From Viscum album (Eukaryota > Streptophyta > Magnoliopsida > Santalales > Viscaceae), in the NCBI GenBank assembly GCA_963277665.1, contig OY728165.1, forward strand, positions 1,150,068,050 to 1,150,132,049: a DNA stretch of 64,000 bases, given 5' to 3'. Position numbers and translations under genes: made by a program. The notes beneath the pieces are model-generated. The model did not search any database, had not been told where the DNA came from, and saw only the letters and a list, made by a program, of their open reading frames with translations. Below, piece by piece: positions 25,315 to 37,240 of this stretch. The first letter of the stretch is position 1; every line of letters begins with the position of its first letter.

Positions 25315-28300
25315 CAACCTCCAAGGCATCAAGTAATGGATTATGCTATCAATAATGCAGAGGTGGAGCCGGAAAACTATGTGGTGACAGGTATGCTTGT
25401 TATTCTTTCAAGAATAGTGAAGGTACTATTTGATTCTAGTTCTACGCATTCTTTCATATCATGCAAGTTTAGTAGAATTATCCAAACACCACCTCAAAAT
25501 TTGGAGGAAAAGATATCTGTGAGAATAGAGAATGGGGAAATTATTGCATCCATGGTTTATAACTACTCTACAGTTAATATTTGTGGACTGAACCTCCCAT
25601 AAAATCTTATCATACATCCTTTAGTGGAGTTTGCTGCTATCTTGGGCATGGATTTTCTATCTTTGTACAAGCCCAACATCAATTTTTGGGAAAAGGGATT
25701 ATTATTCACATCCCGAAGCATCCTTCGATTCTTTACAAGTGCAAGGAGGAAGATGAGTCTCTTTTAGAATCTTCATCGCATGTTCGGATATTACATCCTT
25801 ATGAGCATGCACAAATAGCTCAAATGATTGAGATAATAGAGAGAATCGTGCTTGAAGACATGCCCATCATGAGGGATTACACTGATGTATTCCCCGAAGA
25901 GTTGCCTGGTCTTCCCCCTGACCGAGAGTTTGAGTTATCAATTGAACTTATCCCTAGATCTCTACCAATCTCAAAGACACCTTATATAATGGCCACCTTA
26001 GATCTAGAAGAGCTGAAGAAGCAGTTACAGGAGAATATGGAGAAGGGTTTTATATGACTGAGTTCTTAACTGTGGGGTGCTCTAGTCCTCTTTGTCAAGA
26101 AGAAGGATGGATTAATGTGCCTCTACATTGATTATCAAGAGCTCAATAAAATAACTATAAAGAAAAATTATCCCCTTCCACGGATAGATGACATGTTCGA
26201 CCAGCTTTGTGGGGCCAGTTATTTCTCTAAGGTGGACCTTCTGTCGGGATATCACCAACTAAAGGGGAGGAAGGAAGATATTCCCAAGACTTCCTTTTGA
26301 ATGAGGTATGGAAACTATGACTTCATATTAATGCCCTTCGGACTCACTAATGCTCCATAAATTTTCATGGATTTAGTGAATAGATTCTTTAGAGATTACC
26401 TCGACAAATTTGGGGTTGTCTTTATTGATGATATTCTGATATACTCCAAGAGCAAGGAGGAACATGAGGAGAATTTGGAAAATGTGTTAAAGACATTGTG
26501 GAGGGAGAAGTTATATGCAATGTATAGTAAATGTGAGTTCAGGATGGAGTAAGTATCATTCTTGGGGCATGTTATCACCAGGAAAGGGATTTTTGTGGAC
26601 CCTTCCAAGACGAAGGCAATTGATGAGTGGCCGAGGCCAACATCTATAATGGAGATCCGTAGATTTTTAGGTCTAGATGGGTATTATCGATGATTCATGA
26701 AGAAGTTTTCATGATTGTTAAACCCAATGTCAAAGCTGACATGAAAGGGAGTAAAGTTCATCTAGACACAAGAATGTGAAGACTGTTTCAGGGAGTTAAA
26801 AAAGAGGCTTATCACTGCGACGATACTCACACTCCCTTCAAGTGGAGAACTCGTTGTGGTGTATAGTGATTCTTCTAAGAAAGGATTAGGTTTTGTGCTA
26901 ATGCAAAATGATAAAGTGGTATCCTATGCCTCAAGGTAGTTGAAAATACAAGAGCAAAACTATCCCATGCATGATCTGGAGTTGGCAGCTGTGTTCTTTG
27001 CATTGAAAATCTAGCAGCATTATCCCTATGGGAAAATTGTGAGATATATACTGACCACAACAGTCTCAAATTTACATTCACCCAGAAAGAGATTAATATG
27101 CACCAACGAAGATGGATAGAGCTCATTAAGGATTATGACTGCTCAATCCACTACCATTTTGGTAAGGCAAACAAGGTGGAAGATGCTCTAAGTAGAAAGG
27201 ATCCGGCATCATTATCAATGTTGAGAATTTAAAAGGATATGATCTTATGGGATTTGCAAAGGATGGACATGAGAATCATTATGGGAGGAACATCATCAAT
27301 CCATTCTCAAATTATTTCTCAACCATCCCTCTTGGAGAAAATAAAGGTTTCTCAAATAAAGGATGTGGAAATTAAGAAAAGGGTAGAATATGTAGAAAAT
27401 GGGATATCCTTCGATTTCAAAATTGATGAGAAAGAAGTTGTAAGATTTGGGGCATGATTATGTGTACCATCTGATCGAAAGATAAATAAGGAGCTATTGA
27501 ATGATGCACATAGCTCGACCTTCTCTATCCATTCTAGGAGTACCAAAATGTACCATGATCTCCGAGAACACTTCTTGTGGGATAACATGAAGAAGGATAT
27601 TGCAGAATATATATCAAGGTGATTGGTATATTAGTAAGTTAATGTTGAGCGACAAATGTCCAAAGGTATGACGCATCCATTGCCTATACCCATGTGAAAA
27701 TGGGAAAATGTTACTATGGACTTTTTCACAGATCTCCCAAAGATGTCGAAGGGAAATAATGTGATTTAGGTTGTGGTTGACCGACTCAGCTAGACATCCC
27801 ATTTCATCGCTATTCAGAAAGATCTCTCACTCGAAAAACATGAAAAGTTATATGTGAAGGAAGTTGCAAGACTGCACGGTGTTATACTCTCAATTGTCTC
27901 TGACCGAGATCCAAGGTTCACATATAAATTCTAGAGGACTCTTCAACATGATTTGGGTACTGAATTGAGTTTCATCACGACCTATCACCCCCAAACTGAT
28001 GGCCAATCTGAAAGGACGATTCAAACGCTTGAAGATATGCTAAGAGGTTACTCTCTAGATTTCAAAGGTGGTTGGGATCAGCATCTCCCATTGGTTGAGT
28101 TCTCATACAACAATAGCTTCTAATCAAGTATTCAGATGGCTCCATATGAAGATCTGTATGGAAAGTGATGTAAAAATCTAACCTGTTGGGATGAAGTTGG
28201 AGAAAGAAAGCTACATGGACCCGATCTTGTTCAAGAGATGACAGAGAAGGTTCAAGTCATCCTGAAACACATCAAAGCTGCTCAATGTTTGCAAAAGATC

Positions 28301-28759
28301 TATGCTGACAACCATTGAAGGGACTTGGAGTTCGACATTGAAGATAATGTCTTCCATCGAATATCTCCATGGAAGAGAGTCGTGCGATTCAGGAATAAAG
28401 GGAAGCTAAGTCCAAGGTATATTGGCCCCTTTGAGATCCTTGAACGCATAGGATACATGTCATATCGTCTTGAACATTTGCCAAATATGGCTTGAGTTCA
28501 TGATGTTTTCCACATATCACTCTTGAGTAAGTACATATCTGATCCCTAACATGTACTAAACTCAGAGGTGGTGTAGGTGGAAGATAATCTCTCCTATGAG
28601 GAGTAGCCAGTAAAGATTCTCGATCGGAGAGATAAGGTTCTATGAAACAAGAAAACCCATCTTGTCAAAGTGTTATAGAGGAACCATAAGTTTGTGGAAG
28701 CAACATGGGAATTGGAGGAATTAATGAAGGAAAAGTTCTCGCACATGTTTTTGTCTTAG
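25315..28759 (+). pseudogene. E3 pol relic (protease, RT, RNase H, integrase, chromodomain)
   Basis: Protease: LFDSSSTHSFIS (about 25425), where the usual DSG is DSS. A frameshift follows near 25690-25710. [27 protein letters not shown] and [14 protein letters not shown] (about 26415), both catalytic motifs readable. RNase H and connection follow (26640-27220; [13 protein letters not shown] region). Integrase (about 27480-28300) keeps MDFFTDLPK, VSDRDPRF and GQSERTIQ, so the three acidic residues are still visible despite stops. The end carries a chromodomain-like stretch (PVKILDR ... HLVKVL ... EATWELEEL) and stops at 28757-28759. Related closely to E1 pol. Confidence 0.85.
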
Positions 28760-28793
28760 TATGTAAAACAAAATTTCGAGGGAGAAATTTATT

Positions 28794-28805
28794 AAGGGGG
28801 GAAAA
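28794..28805 (+). other. Polypurine tract of E3
   Basis: AAGGGGGGAAAA directly before the 3' LTR. Confidence 0.85.
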
Positions 28806-29533
28806 TATAACGACCCAAAGTTTTTCAATGGAAATTTACTTCTAATATTAATGTCATAAAATCACATGAAAAGAAGACATAATGAACTACTAAGTTATAA
28901 GTGACCATTAAACATAATTTGGTAACTTATGTGTTTTGAATTTTGAAAATTCGACATACACAGATGTGTTTAAGATGTTTTTTGGAGTCCAATAAGAAAA
29001 ACATATTTTTTGGTGAATATTAACCTACCCTAATGAATAGTAACATAACCTTATGAATAGTGATATACCCTATTTAATATTAACCTCACCTACGATAGTA
29101 TATAAATAATATTCATGTTGGAAGTACAATATACCTATGTTTTAGAATGAGTTAATTCATGTTTTAAATCTGGTTTTTGATAATAAAATATGATTTTAAT
29201 TAATTACTAAAATAATCATATTTAGAAAATTATTTTTTGAAAAATAGGCTTAATTTTTGGATTCTACAATTTGAAGAATGGTTAGGGTGAATTTTTGATA
29301 TTTTTCTGAAATACATGAATTATTTATGAATAGTAAAATATAGTAATTTACCAAATATATACATTATAAGATAAATTAATTATTCCTAGCATCATGGCTG
29401 ATGTCACCACCCATGGTTCTAATTCACATGACCCATTTACTATTATTGGTCATGGAATACTTACTATTCTTTAACTTGGTAATAAATAATAAATTAATGA
29501 TTATTACATTATAAAATCCCTCCTCTTCTCCAC

Positions 29534-29540
29534 TATAAAA
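29534..29540 (+). promoter_or_regulatory. TATA box, E3 3' LTR
   Basis: TATAAAA in the same context as the 5' LTR copy. Confidence 0.6.
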
Positions 29541-30691
29541 CCCCCCTTCACTCCCTCTTCTCCCCACTCCTCTGAAGCTCCAAACCTTCTCTAAATTCTG
29601 CCCAAATCTCTCCCCAACATCCTCCCGCACGTCCAAAAGCTCTAATCCTCCTAAAAATACCAAAACCTCTCCACTAAAGAGGTTCTCAAAGGAGGAAGTC
29701 TCAAGTGGTCATTAATAAAAAGTGGAGAACACCACCAGATTTAAGGTAAGGGATCCTCCCCTTTTCTCTCTTAATCAAGATTATCCTCTATAATTTCCCT
29801 TATTATGTGTACTAGAAAATGATGGGGTATGTTTAATAACCTCCCCCATATTTCCTTATGGATTTATAAGTTATGAGAAACCCCATTTCTCTCTCATCAA
29901 TCCCTATTGGTCACACCCGACACCATGCCGATAATATCATAACGAATTCTACCCAAACCTTCTTTGTTCTTTCGGGTTGCCATATATTTATTCAAAATGG
30001 TGTTATCTTATATATCTATGTGATTGTTATGAATTCTGGTTAGTTGTACAAGATTCTTATATCATGACCCTTTCATCACATTCTTTCGGAGATATACATG
30101 ATTTTGAAAGATTCCCTCCTTAGAACATTCAGATAAGCAAACCTGTTTTAAGGGGACTTCCAAAAAAATTTACCCAAATTTCAAGTGAACTATATCCAAT
30201 GTTTTAAAACACCATTGTATTTATAAAATCAGTATTTTTATTATGAAAACCTTCTTGTTTCAATTCGGATTTTTTATAAAAGAATGTCCTCTTTTCTATT
30301 TGAAAATCTCTAGAGTGTTTTCCTTAAGACCACACAAAAATGTTTTAATGGTAATGTTTCTAAAATACATTATTTTTAGGTTTTCAATTATATTTGACAC
30401 CACATACCATGTTATATGCCTATATTACCCTATTAATGTCCAAGTATGTTATAATACTTTCCTTTCATGGGCACTTTTGTGATACCCCCATTGGATATGT
30501 TTAGTGTCATAATTGTGGCACCCAATTCTTTCCATGGGTACCCTTATGATTATTTATGGTTGATTATGTAATATTATTTATTTGTCAAGATTATTTATGT
30601 GGCAAGAATATTCATGAAGATGTTGAGATGTGTGTTCCCATATAGTGGTCCAATGCATTGGGTAAGGTTAAGTCTCATGAGATGCTATGTG

Positions 30692-30769
30692 AAACGGGAT
30701 TGGCTGTTAGCCTTGACCCATGCTAAAATGGGAAATGGGATTGGTGGTTATCCTTGAACCGTACAAAAG
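30692..30769 (+). repeat. 41-bp tandem hairpin repeat in E3 3' LTR
   Basis: Diverged copy of the pair at 23243-23320. Confidence 0.65.
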
Positions 30770-31171
30770 ATATTATTTAAGATTCTTCCACATTTATATG
30801 ATTCCATGTTTATATGATCCCATGCTGATATAAAATGATTTCATAAGTTTCATGCTTTGGATATCATTATGTCATGCCTCTTAATTCATGTTCTTGAGGT
30901 GTATCCTTATGTTCATTCCCTTACTGGGAATTTTTATCTCATCACATTGTTCATGTGTTCCTTAGGGTACCCTATGTCGATGTAAGGGCTCAAAGGAATT
31001 TAGGAGCTCATTATGGAGATTAAATAAAGAAGTGTTTTTTAGCCCCATGTTTTATGTTATATGTACCTAGTCTTCCAAGACACTAGACATAATGATCAAT
31101 GGCTTGTACTCTGATGGTTATTTATGCTTGAAATAATAAAATCATTTTTGTAAAAGGCTTGGTTCTCTATA

Positions 31172-31176
31172 ATCTT
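31172..31176. repeat. Target duplication of E3, right (ATCTT)
   Basis: Perfect match with 21350-21354. Confidence 0.93.
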
Positions 31177-32712
31177 GCTGGAGGAAACCCCCTTAAGGGA
31201 AGAACTCTTCTCATTCGATGGACATTTCTCCAATGAAGAACTCTATCAAAGGATCTCCAATGAGGAACGTCTTCAACAACGATGAACCAATGTCCCTATT
31301 TCCCTCTCCTCACCAATGTTAATGAATCTTCGAGGTAGGGATTGTTGATTTTGTATACCCCTTACCCCGTTCTTTTCATTCTTCTTAGTTTAAGCACAAC
31401 TATGCCGCTTGCTAGCATTCTAACACAGAGGGTCTGGGCCAAATGAACATGGCTCAACCCCTCCACAACCTTTTTGGATTTTGGTGTTCTTAGCGTCTTG
31501 TTTTTTGTTTTGATAAAATCCCGACCGTGGTGGTCTTGAATCGATGGCGGAATCCCGAGACGAGTGTGGTAGTTTTTGGAATGAAGATTGGGCCACCAGG
31601 GAGCACCCGGTGACCTAAGGGACACTGCTGGAAACTGGTGCCCATGACCAGTGCCAGTAGGGCTCAGGAGCAGCGGCCGGCACTATGGCCCACCATGATG
31701 ATAGTGGCTGCATGACTGCACCACTGGAGGAGGGCTGCAGCCGATCAGTCGTGGTGAAGCAAGGGTGGAGGCCGACGCACGACCGACCGAGTGAAGGGGG
31801 TGGCGGCGCGTGTCCGCATCGCTGGGCTTACAGGGGTAAGAGCAATAAAGTGGGGCTATCCAGCTTGATAAAAGCCACCAGAGGGGTGCGGCATGTGATT
31901 GTGCCGCGTAGGTGGGTTGGCCATCCGGCCAGCCAAGGAGCTGAGCGGGACCCCTGGGTCCCACGGTCCAGTCGTCGGCGCCATGTGGCACCGGAAGGTT
32001 GGCCACACAACCTAAATGGTTGGGCAGTTCGGGGTACCCAGGGGGTGCCTCCCCCTTGAGAGGCGGATAGTGCGGACCCCACCATGGGGCTGCCTAGTCG
32101 CGGGCTAGCCGCATGCCACCTGTGGGCCACCCAGCAACGGGCCTCCTACAGGCCGCACAATGCTGGTCGCACCGACGAGTGAGGTCGGACCCAGTAAGTC
32201 AAGACAGAACTAGAATGAAAGGTCGGACCTAGGGCCGAATCCAGGTCAGGCTGGGTCAACCTGAACCGGGTCATGTCAGCCCAGGCTGGGATCGTCTAAC
32301 CGGGTCAGACCGGACCCAGAACAACTTCGAAACCTTTCCACTCTTTCGGACATAACATGAGTTACTGGAGTCTATTTAACGAACCGTCTATGATGCCAGA
32401 AACCTTGGATCGAGAGGGTCCTTTTGGTATAACCCAATTGAGTTTTGGATAATGTTGGGGTATAGTCGGGTTGGATTAAACATGAATCCAACCGAACAAT
32501 CGGGACTAAAAAGGCCAATAACATACAGACCGGGCGTCTGTTTGACACACTGTCTATTGATTTGAGATCCCTATTACATGACGGTACATTGTGGATAATT
32601 ATTCATGGGACTTCGTGTCAGTTGGACTATGGACCTGTGGATTGAGGAGCGGACCCTCCTAGAATCAAGCGATCTTAGTGCGAGAACCCTATGGTTGGTT
32701 GTAACATGAGAA

Positions 32713-32909
32713 ATGGATCCTATGTGGGTCTGTGCCTTAGGATCCTACATGGGTCTTCTATTCTTTGGAATACTACATGGGTCTGTGTTCTTGGATCCCA
32801 CATGGATCTGCTCTAGGAATCCATGTGGGACAACTCTAGGATCCTATGTGGGTCTGTTGTATTAGGACCCTATGTGGTTATGATGATTAATGATCCTACG
32901 TGGGTCTGC
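32713..32909 (+). repeat. Minisatellite in G1 3' LTR
   Basis: Same irregular repeat around GGATCCTATGTGGGTCTG as at 15041-15232. Confidence 0.7.
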
Positions 32910-33181
32910 CCCTCAAAGGAGTAAGATGATTCAGTAATTACATCTAATCATCATTACTACCATACCTAATTTATACCTAATGTGAGCTGATTTCTAATAA
33001 TTATGGTGAAACCATTGTGGTTCTTCTCTATGTGGTGTTACCTAAGAGGTACTCACCCATGTGGTGTTACCTTTGTGGTACTTTTTCATTTTTTGGACTG
33101 TTGTAATTTTGGCTTTGGTGATGAAGCTTCATGTAATCATGAAAACTTTGGTATATTTATGGGAATAAACCTAATTTTGGA

Positions 33182-33186
33182 TGTTT
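33182..33186. repeat. Probable target duplication of E1, left (TGTTT)
   Basis: The partner TGGTT is at 59857-59861; the uninterrupted 5' LTR of G1 has TGATT at this place. One mismatch between the copies. Confidence 0.6.
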
Positions 33187-33761
33187 TATAACGACCCATA
33201 CTTCAAATACAATGTTATTACTTCAAAATTTAAGAATACTTATTAAACATATAACAGAACCATGAAAGGACCGTATAGGTATAAAGTCTTCAGAAACTGG
33301 GAAACATAAACAACTGGTTCATAAAGAATCTACTTTGCCTCCTATTTATTTCATCATATCTAGAGTCCCTTTTTGGAATATCCTACTTAATAACCTTCTT
33401 CCTGACCTGGGGAAATAAAACATACAAAAGGGTGAGCTTAAATGCTTAGTAAGGGTAAACAAAAGAAATATCAATCACATCATATACATAAGAACATAAC
33501 ATTTGGAAATCATAACCTGCAAAAGAGATCATAATTTCGTAACATGGGGTAAATCATAGTAGTGAAATGTAATCCCAATAATCATAACTTAAAACATGAA
33601 ACTTTTTGTCATACACACATAATCATATAGAATAATTTCTTATTAGTCAAGACTCTTTGCCAAGACTATCTTAGTGGACAAAGTCCATTTCTGAATCGAG
33701 TTCACTCCTTATTTCAGTCCTGTTTCACTGAACCGGTTTAACCTGCCATTCTAGCCATGCC

Positions 33762-33799
33762 TATCTCATGAGATATAAAATCTTTACCCAATGCATTGG
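33762..33799 (-). promoter_or_regulatory. Palindrome pair in LTR leader (E1 copy)
   Basis: TATCTCATGAGATA (33762-33775) and CCAATGCATTGG (33788-33799), both perfect palindromes, 12 nt apart. The pair recurs in LTR A, B and C, and the second palindrome also in E4 and E3. The role is unknown; an RNA-dimer contact is one possibility. Confidence 0.5.
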
Positions 33800-34803
33800 A
33801 GGTAAATATAGGTCCCACCCATCTCATAATGATACCATTCTTATGTGTGCCACAAAATCAGAAACCATACATCATAGCATAAGCCATGTAATAAAAATGG
33901 GAATCTTAAACATCATGACATCATAAAACAATTCATATAAGATAAAGGAATTAATAAAAATAATTCCATCACAACATAATCAAATCAATGTAATAATAGG
34001 GATAGAAGCAGAACCCTTTATTATCTTAGAAGGAAAATAATTTTGATAGAACACTTGAACTCCATTCTTGAGTAAAATATCCTTTCTACTTCAAAAACAC
34101 TTTTACTTTCATAACATGTCATATAATTCTAAACTAAAAGAATTTGATTAAAAATAAACTTGAAAACTTGTAAGGTAAGCTTCTTGGAAATAATGTTTTA
34201 AAAATCCATTCATGCCATAAAAGTTAAAAGAAAACATTCTTCTTGTACTTTTGTCGGAAAAGTCAAAAAGTACCTCGTACAAAAAACGACAAAATATTTC
34301 TTTCATATCTTTTACTAAAAACTCACCAAAGGGTAAAATTGGATATAAACTACTGTATAAGGAGTTAAATATTGCATATTGAGGAAACATGGATGTGGAT
34401 GATAAAATGCACCCCATAAATTCCAAATTATAAACAATCTCGGATAAAAATGAGATTGTGATATTTCCCTTACCTTAGGTCCGATTTGCTTCGTAAGTGT
34501 CCGAACCTACTGTATAATGATTTAGATAATGTTATTGACTTATTCCAGAATAATATGTATTTTTATGATATCATATATGGTCATATTCTTAGCTTCTTAT
34601 TAGTAATATTTCATTACTACTTGTTATGCGGGTGTTTATTACTTTCTGTTCTTATGCGTGTTTTTTGGAATAAATTCCTATTCTTCTCTTTAGGTTAAAG
34701 ATACCTCATTTCCAGAATGTAATTAGTGTAATATATATAATATTTATTCATTCAATTCATTTATATAATCATTATTAAATGAGGATCATGTAGAACGAGT
34801 CGC

Positions 34804-35032
34804 ATCACATCGTGGAGACGGTATTCCGTACATACGCACAAGCGATGATATTGTTCCCATGATCGTGGAATTTTATTGAAGTGTATGTATACTATTTCAT
34901 AATCAATATCACCTTACAATAATCATATATAGTTATTTTTTACTCCATTATACACATCCAAGTAAGGTGGTGGGGAAAATAAATTACACCACGACGTGGA
35001 GACGGTATTCTGTACGTACGCACACGCAGTGA
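34804..35032 (-). repeat. Hairpin modules H2 and H3 in E1 3' LTR
   Basis: Two hairpins (34804-34848, 34987-35032) share the 22-nt core GAGACGGTATTC... with different, partly decayed arms (TCACATCGTG with CACAAGCGATGA; CACCACGACGTG with CACACGCAGTGA). Confidence 0.65.
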
Positions 35033-35367
35033 TTTTGTTTTCTATAGGATGGATAGATGGTAAAATATGGTTGTTTCATAATTATAATAACATATCAGTA
35101 TATGAGTGATACTGATGTTATTACTTCATAATGAAACAACTAAATTAGAATAACTGAAAGAATAAATATAGATGAATGAATCGGTAACGGGCATTACCTC
35201 TTCTTTGAAGCGCTTCTTTGAGACCTCCTTTTAGGGCACTAGAATTGGTCTTTGAAGAATCCCAAGACCTCTAGGATGTCTATAGTGAAGTGTAGAGGAG
35301 AATGTGTCAGGGTTTGGCCGAGCTTGAATGATCAAATTGGTGTGAGGAGGAGAGGGAGGAGGTTCCC

Positions 35368-35375
35368 TTTTATAA
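35368..35375 (-). promoter_or_regulatory. TATA box, E1 3' LTR
   Basis: TTATAAAA on the minus strand within CCCTTTTATAAGGG. Confidence 0.6.
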
Positions 35376-37201
35376 GGGAAGAGAGGGGCACCTTTGGAAT
35401 AACTAAAAATATTATTTTATTATAAAGTCAAATTCGGTTTTTCATAGCTCCTAATTAATATATTTTGAATATAAGGTGGGGAAGGGTCTAAATCCTCCCA
35501 TACAATAGAATTTATACAAGTTTAGGTATCAATTTTAACCTTATCATTTAGATTTAACTTTAACTTAGATAATTTAACTATTATTGTGTCTTCTTGTTTT
35601 CTTGCACTATAAGTTTAATAAACTTACTCTATCAAGAAAAAAGAACCCCAAGTTGTTTATTATTAATATATATAACCTTATCTAAGTCATGTGGCCGAAC
35701 CTTATACTTTTAGGAATAAACTAACAATTAATAATATAGTATTTGTTTTAAAAACTATTTTATGTCAATCTTGACACTATTTGGTAATTGATTTTTTTGA
35801 AAATTATAACAGAATGATTAGTTCGAAAAAATTTCATTAAATCAATAATAACATGTCATATTAACATAAAAAATTATTGGAATTCATAAAAAGTCTCAAA
35901 TTACATTTATTTGGGTATTTATAACATCAATTATGTCAATATTTCATTAATAAGATAATTACTGCATCATCATTGTATCATAAATAAATTAAATTATTTT
36001 ACTTCTAAAAATTACAAATAAAATACCATTATGTAGGAAATCTTTTTATATTTCTAATGAATATTTATAGTCGAATTTATATTATGTATAACCCTATATT
36101 GAAAATTTTTTAGTTATTAAACTCCGATTTTAACTATTTTAACCCTTCTTTAAATAAATTGATAATAAATGTCCTAATCTAATCCAAGTGGGCCTAAATG
36201 GTCGTATTTTATTCCTAAGGTTGTTTATGGTCAAATTACACTTATCCAATAGAATTAGGACATGTGTTAGGTTAATAATAAAATCATTTGTACCCTTAAC
36301 TACCCTATTTACTTTTAACCGTGGAAAATAAAATTTAAAAGTTACTATTCACCAAAAATTATTTTCATCTCATTGAACCAAATTTTACATACTGAAATCA
36401 ACCGTGTATCTTGGATTATTGAAATTCCACTCACAGAAGTGGTAAAATTAAGTTTTATGAAAAAATTCAGTTTTTTAACTACCACTTAGTGGTTTCACTA
36501 TTCATCAAAAAATGAAAGTTTCCAGAAAAATACCAAAAATTAGGCCTAAGATATATTTGATATTATGAATTCAAAAATGATGTTTATTTTACAAAATTCA
36601 AAAAATATCAGTTACATTAACTAATTTAAAAATTAATTCTTGTCGTCAAAACAAATAGCGTGTTTTTAAGAGATAATAACTATCAAAAGATTGACACTTG
36701 TTTATGATTGGTTTAAATGTGAAATTACATCCGATGAACAACATTGTATTAAATTGTAAAAATATATTCTAAATATAATTTAAAACCACTCAAATTAATA
36801 ATTTATCACTATTAATTATTTCAATTAAAAAAGTTGTTTTTAATTAAAATTTAATAATTTTCACTATTCATCAGCATATGAAAGTTATCCGAAAAGTACC
36901 AAAATTTCACCCTAATCTAATTTCGATATTCTGAATCCAAAAATGAAGTCCATTGTGAAAAATAAAATTTACAAAATTTTAAAAAGTGGTTATTACTATT
37001 CATAATGGCTAGCTTTAATAATATTTTAATAGCATATCGTTGTTTAGTGAAACTCGGTATTGCGTACGACGCAAGCTATCGAGGAAAGTCGTGGTTGTGT
37101 GTAAAGCAAGCCAAGCTAGTGTTGTGTGTAGTGAAAGATTCCTTTGATGATTTATATAACATAAAAACAAAATATTTCTCATAAAAGTCTCGGGTGTTAC
37201 A

Positions 37202-37214
37202 TTCTACCCCCCTT
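37202..37214 (-). other. Polypurine tract of E1
   Basis: The minus strand reads AAGGGGGGTAGAA directly before the LTR start TGTAACACC. Confidence 0.85.
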
Positions 37215-37240
37215 AAAATAAATTTCGCCCTCAAAATTTG

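Larger units (their letters stand above)
21355..31171 (+). mobile_element. E3: complete but inactivated Tekay/Del-like chromovirus, 9.8 kb
   Basis: LTRs at 21355-23721 (2367 bp) and 28806-31171 (2366 bp), perfect 5-bp target duplication, PBS, gag, pol and polypurine tract all in canonical order on the plus strand. The LTR starts are TGTAACG and TATAACG, and the left LTR ends GTCGCTATA. LTR copies differ at many sites, so it is not recent, but it is younger than G1, whose LTR it interrupts. Coding regions carry many stops and a frameshift. Confidence 0.93.
28806..31171 (+). repeat. E3 3' LTR
   Basis: Full-length direct repeat of 21355-23721. TATA box at 29534-29540, donor-like AGGTAAG at 29744-29750, palindrome CCAATGCATTGG at 30650-30661. 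Confidence 0.92.
31177..33186 (+). repeat. G1 3' LTR, second piece
   Basis: Aligns with 5' LTR 13465-15512. It includes the GC-rich block (about 31590-32330) and the minisatellite (32713-32909), and is interrupted at 33186 by E1. Open frames here (31685-32059 and antisense) follow the GC-rich composition and are not called as genes. Confidence 0.83.
33187..37201 (-). repeat. E1 3' LTR (4015 bp)
   Basis: From TATAACGACCC to GGTGTTACA. Features: palindromes at 33762-33775 and 33788-33799, hairpins H2 (34804-34848) and H3 (34987-35032), donor-like AGGTAA on the minus strand at 35194-35199, TATA box 35368-35375. Confidence 0.9.

Noticed and set aside
33182..33186. E1 LTR starting at TGTTTTATAACG with target duplication TTGGA
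   Set aside because: TTGGA does not match the right flank, while starting at TATAACGACCC (as in E3's right LTR) gives TGTTT/TGGTT and restores the G1 LTR.
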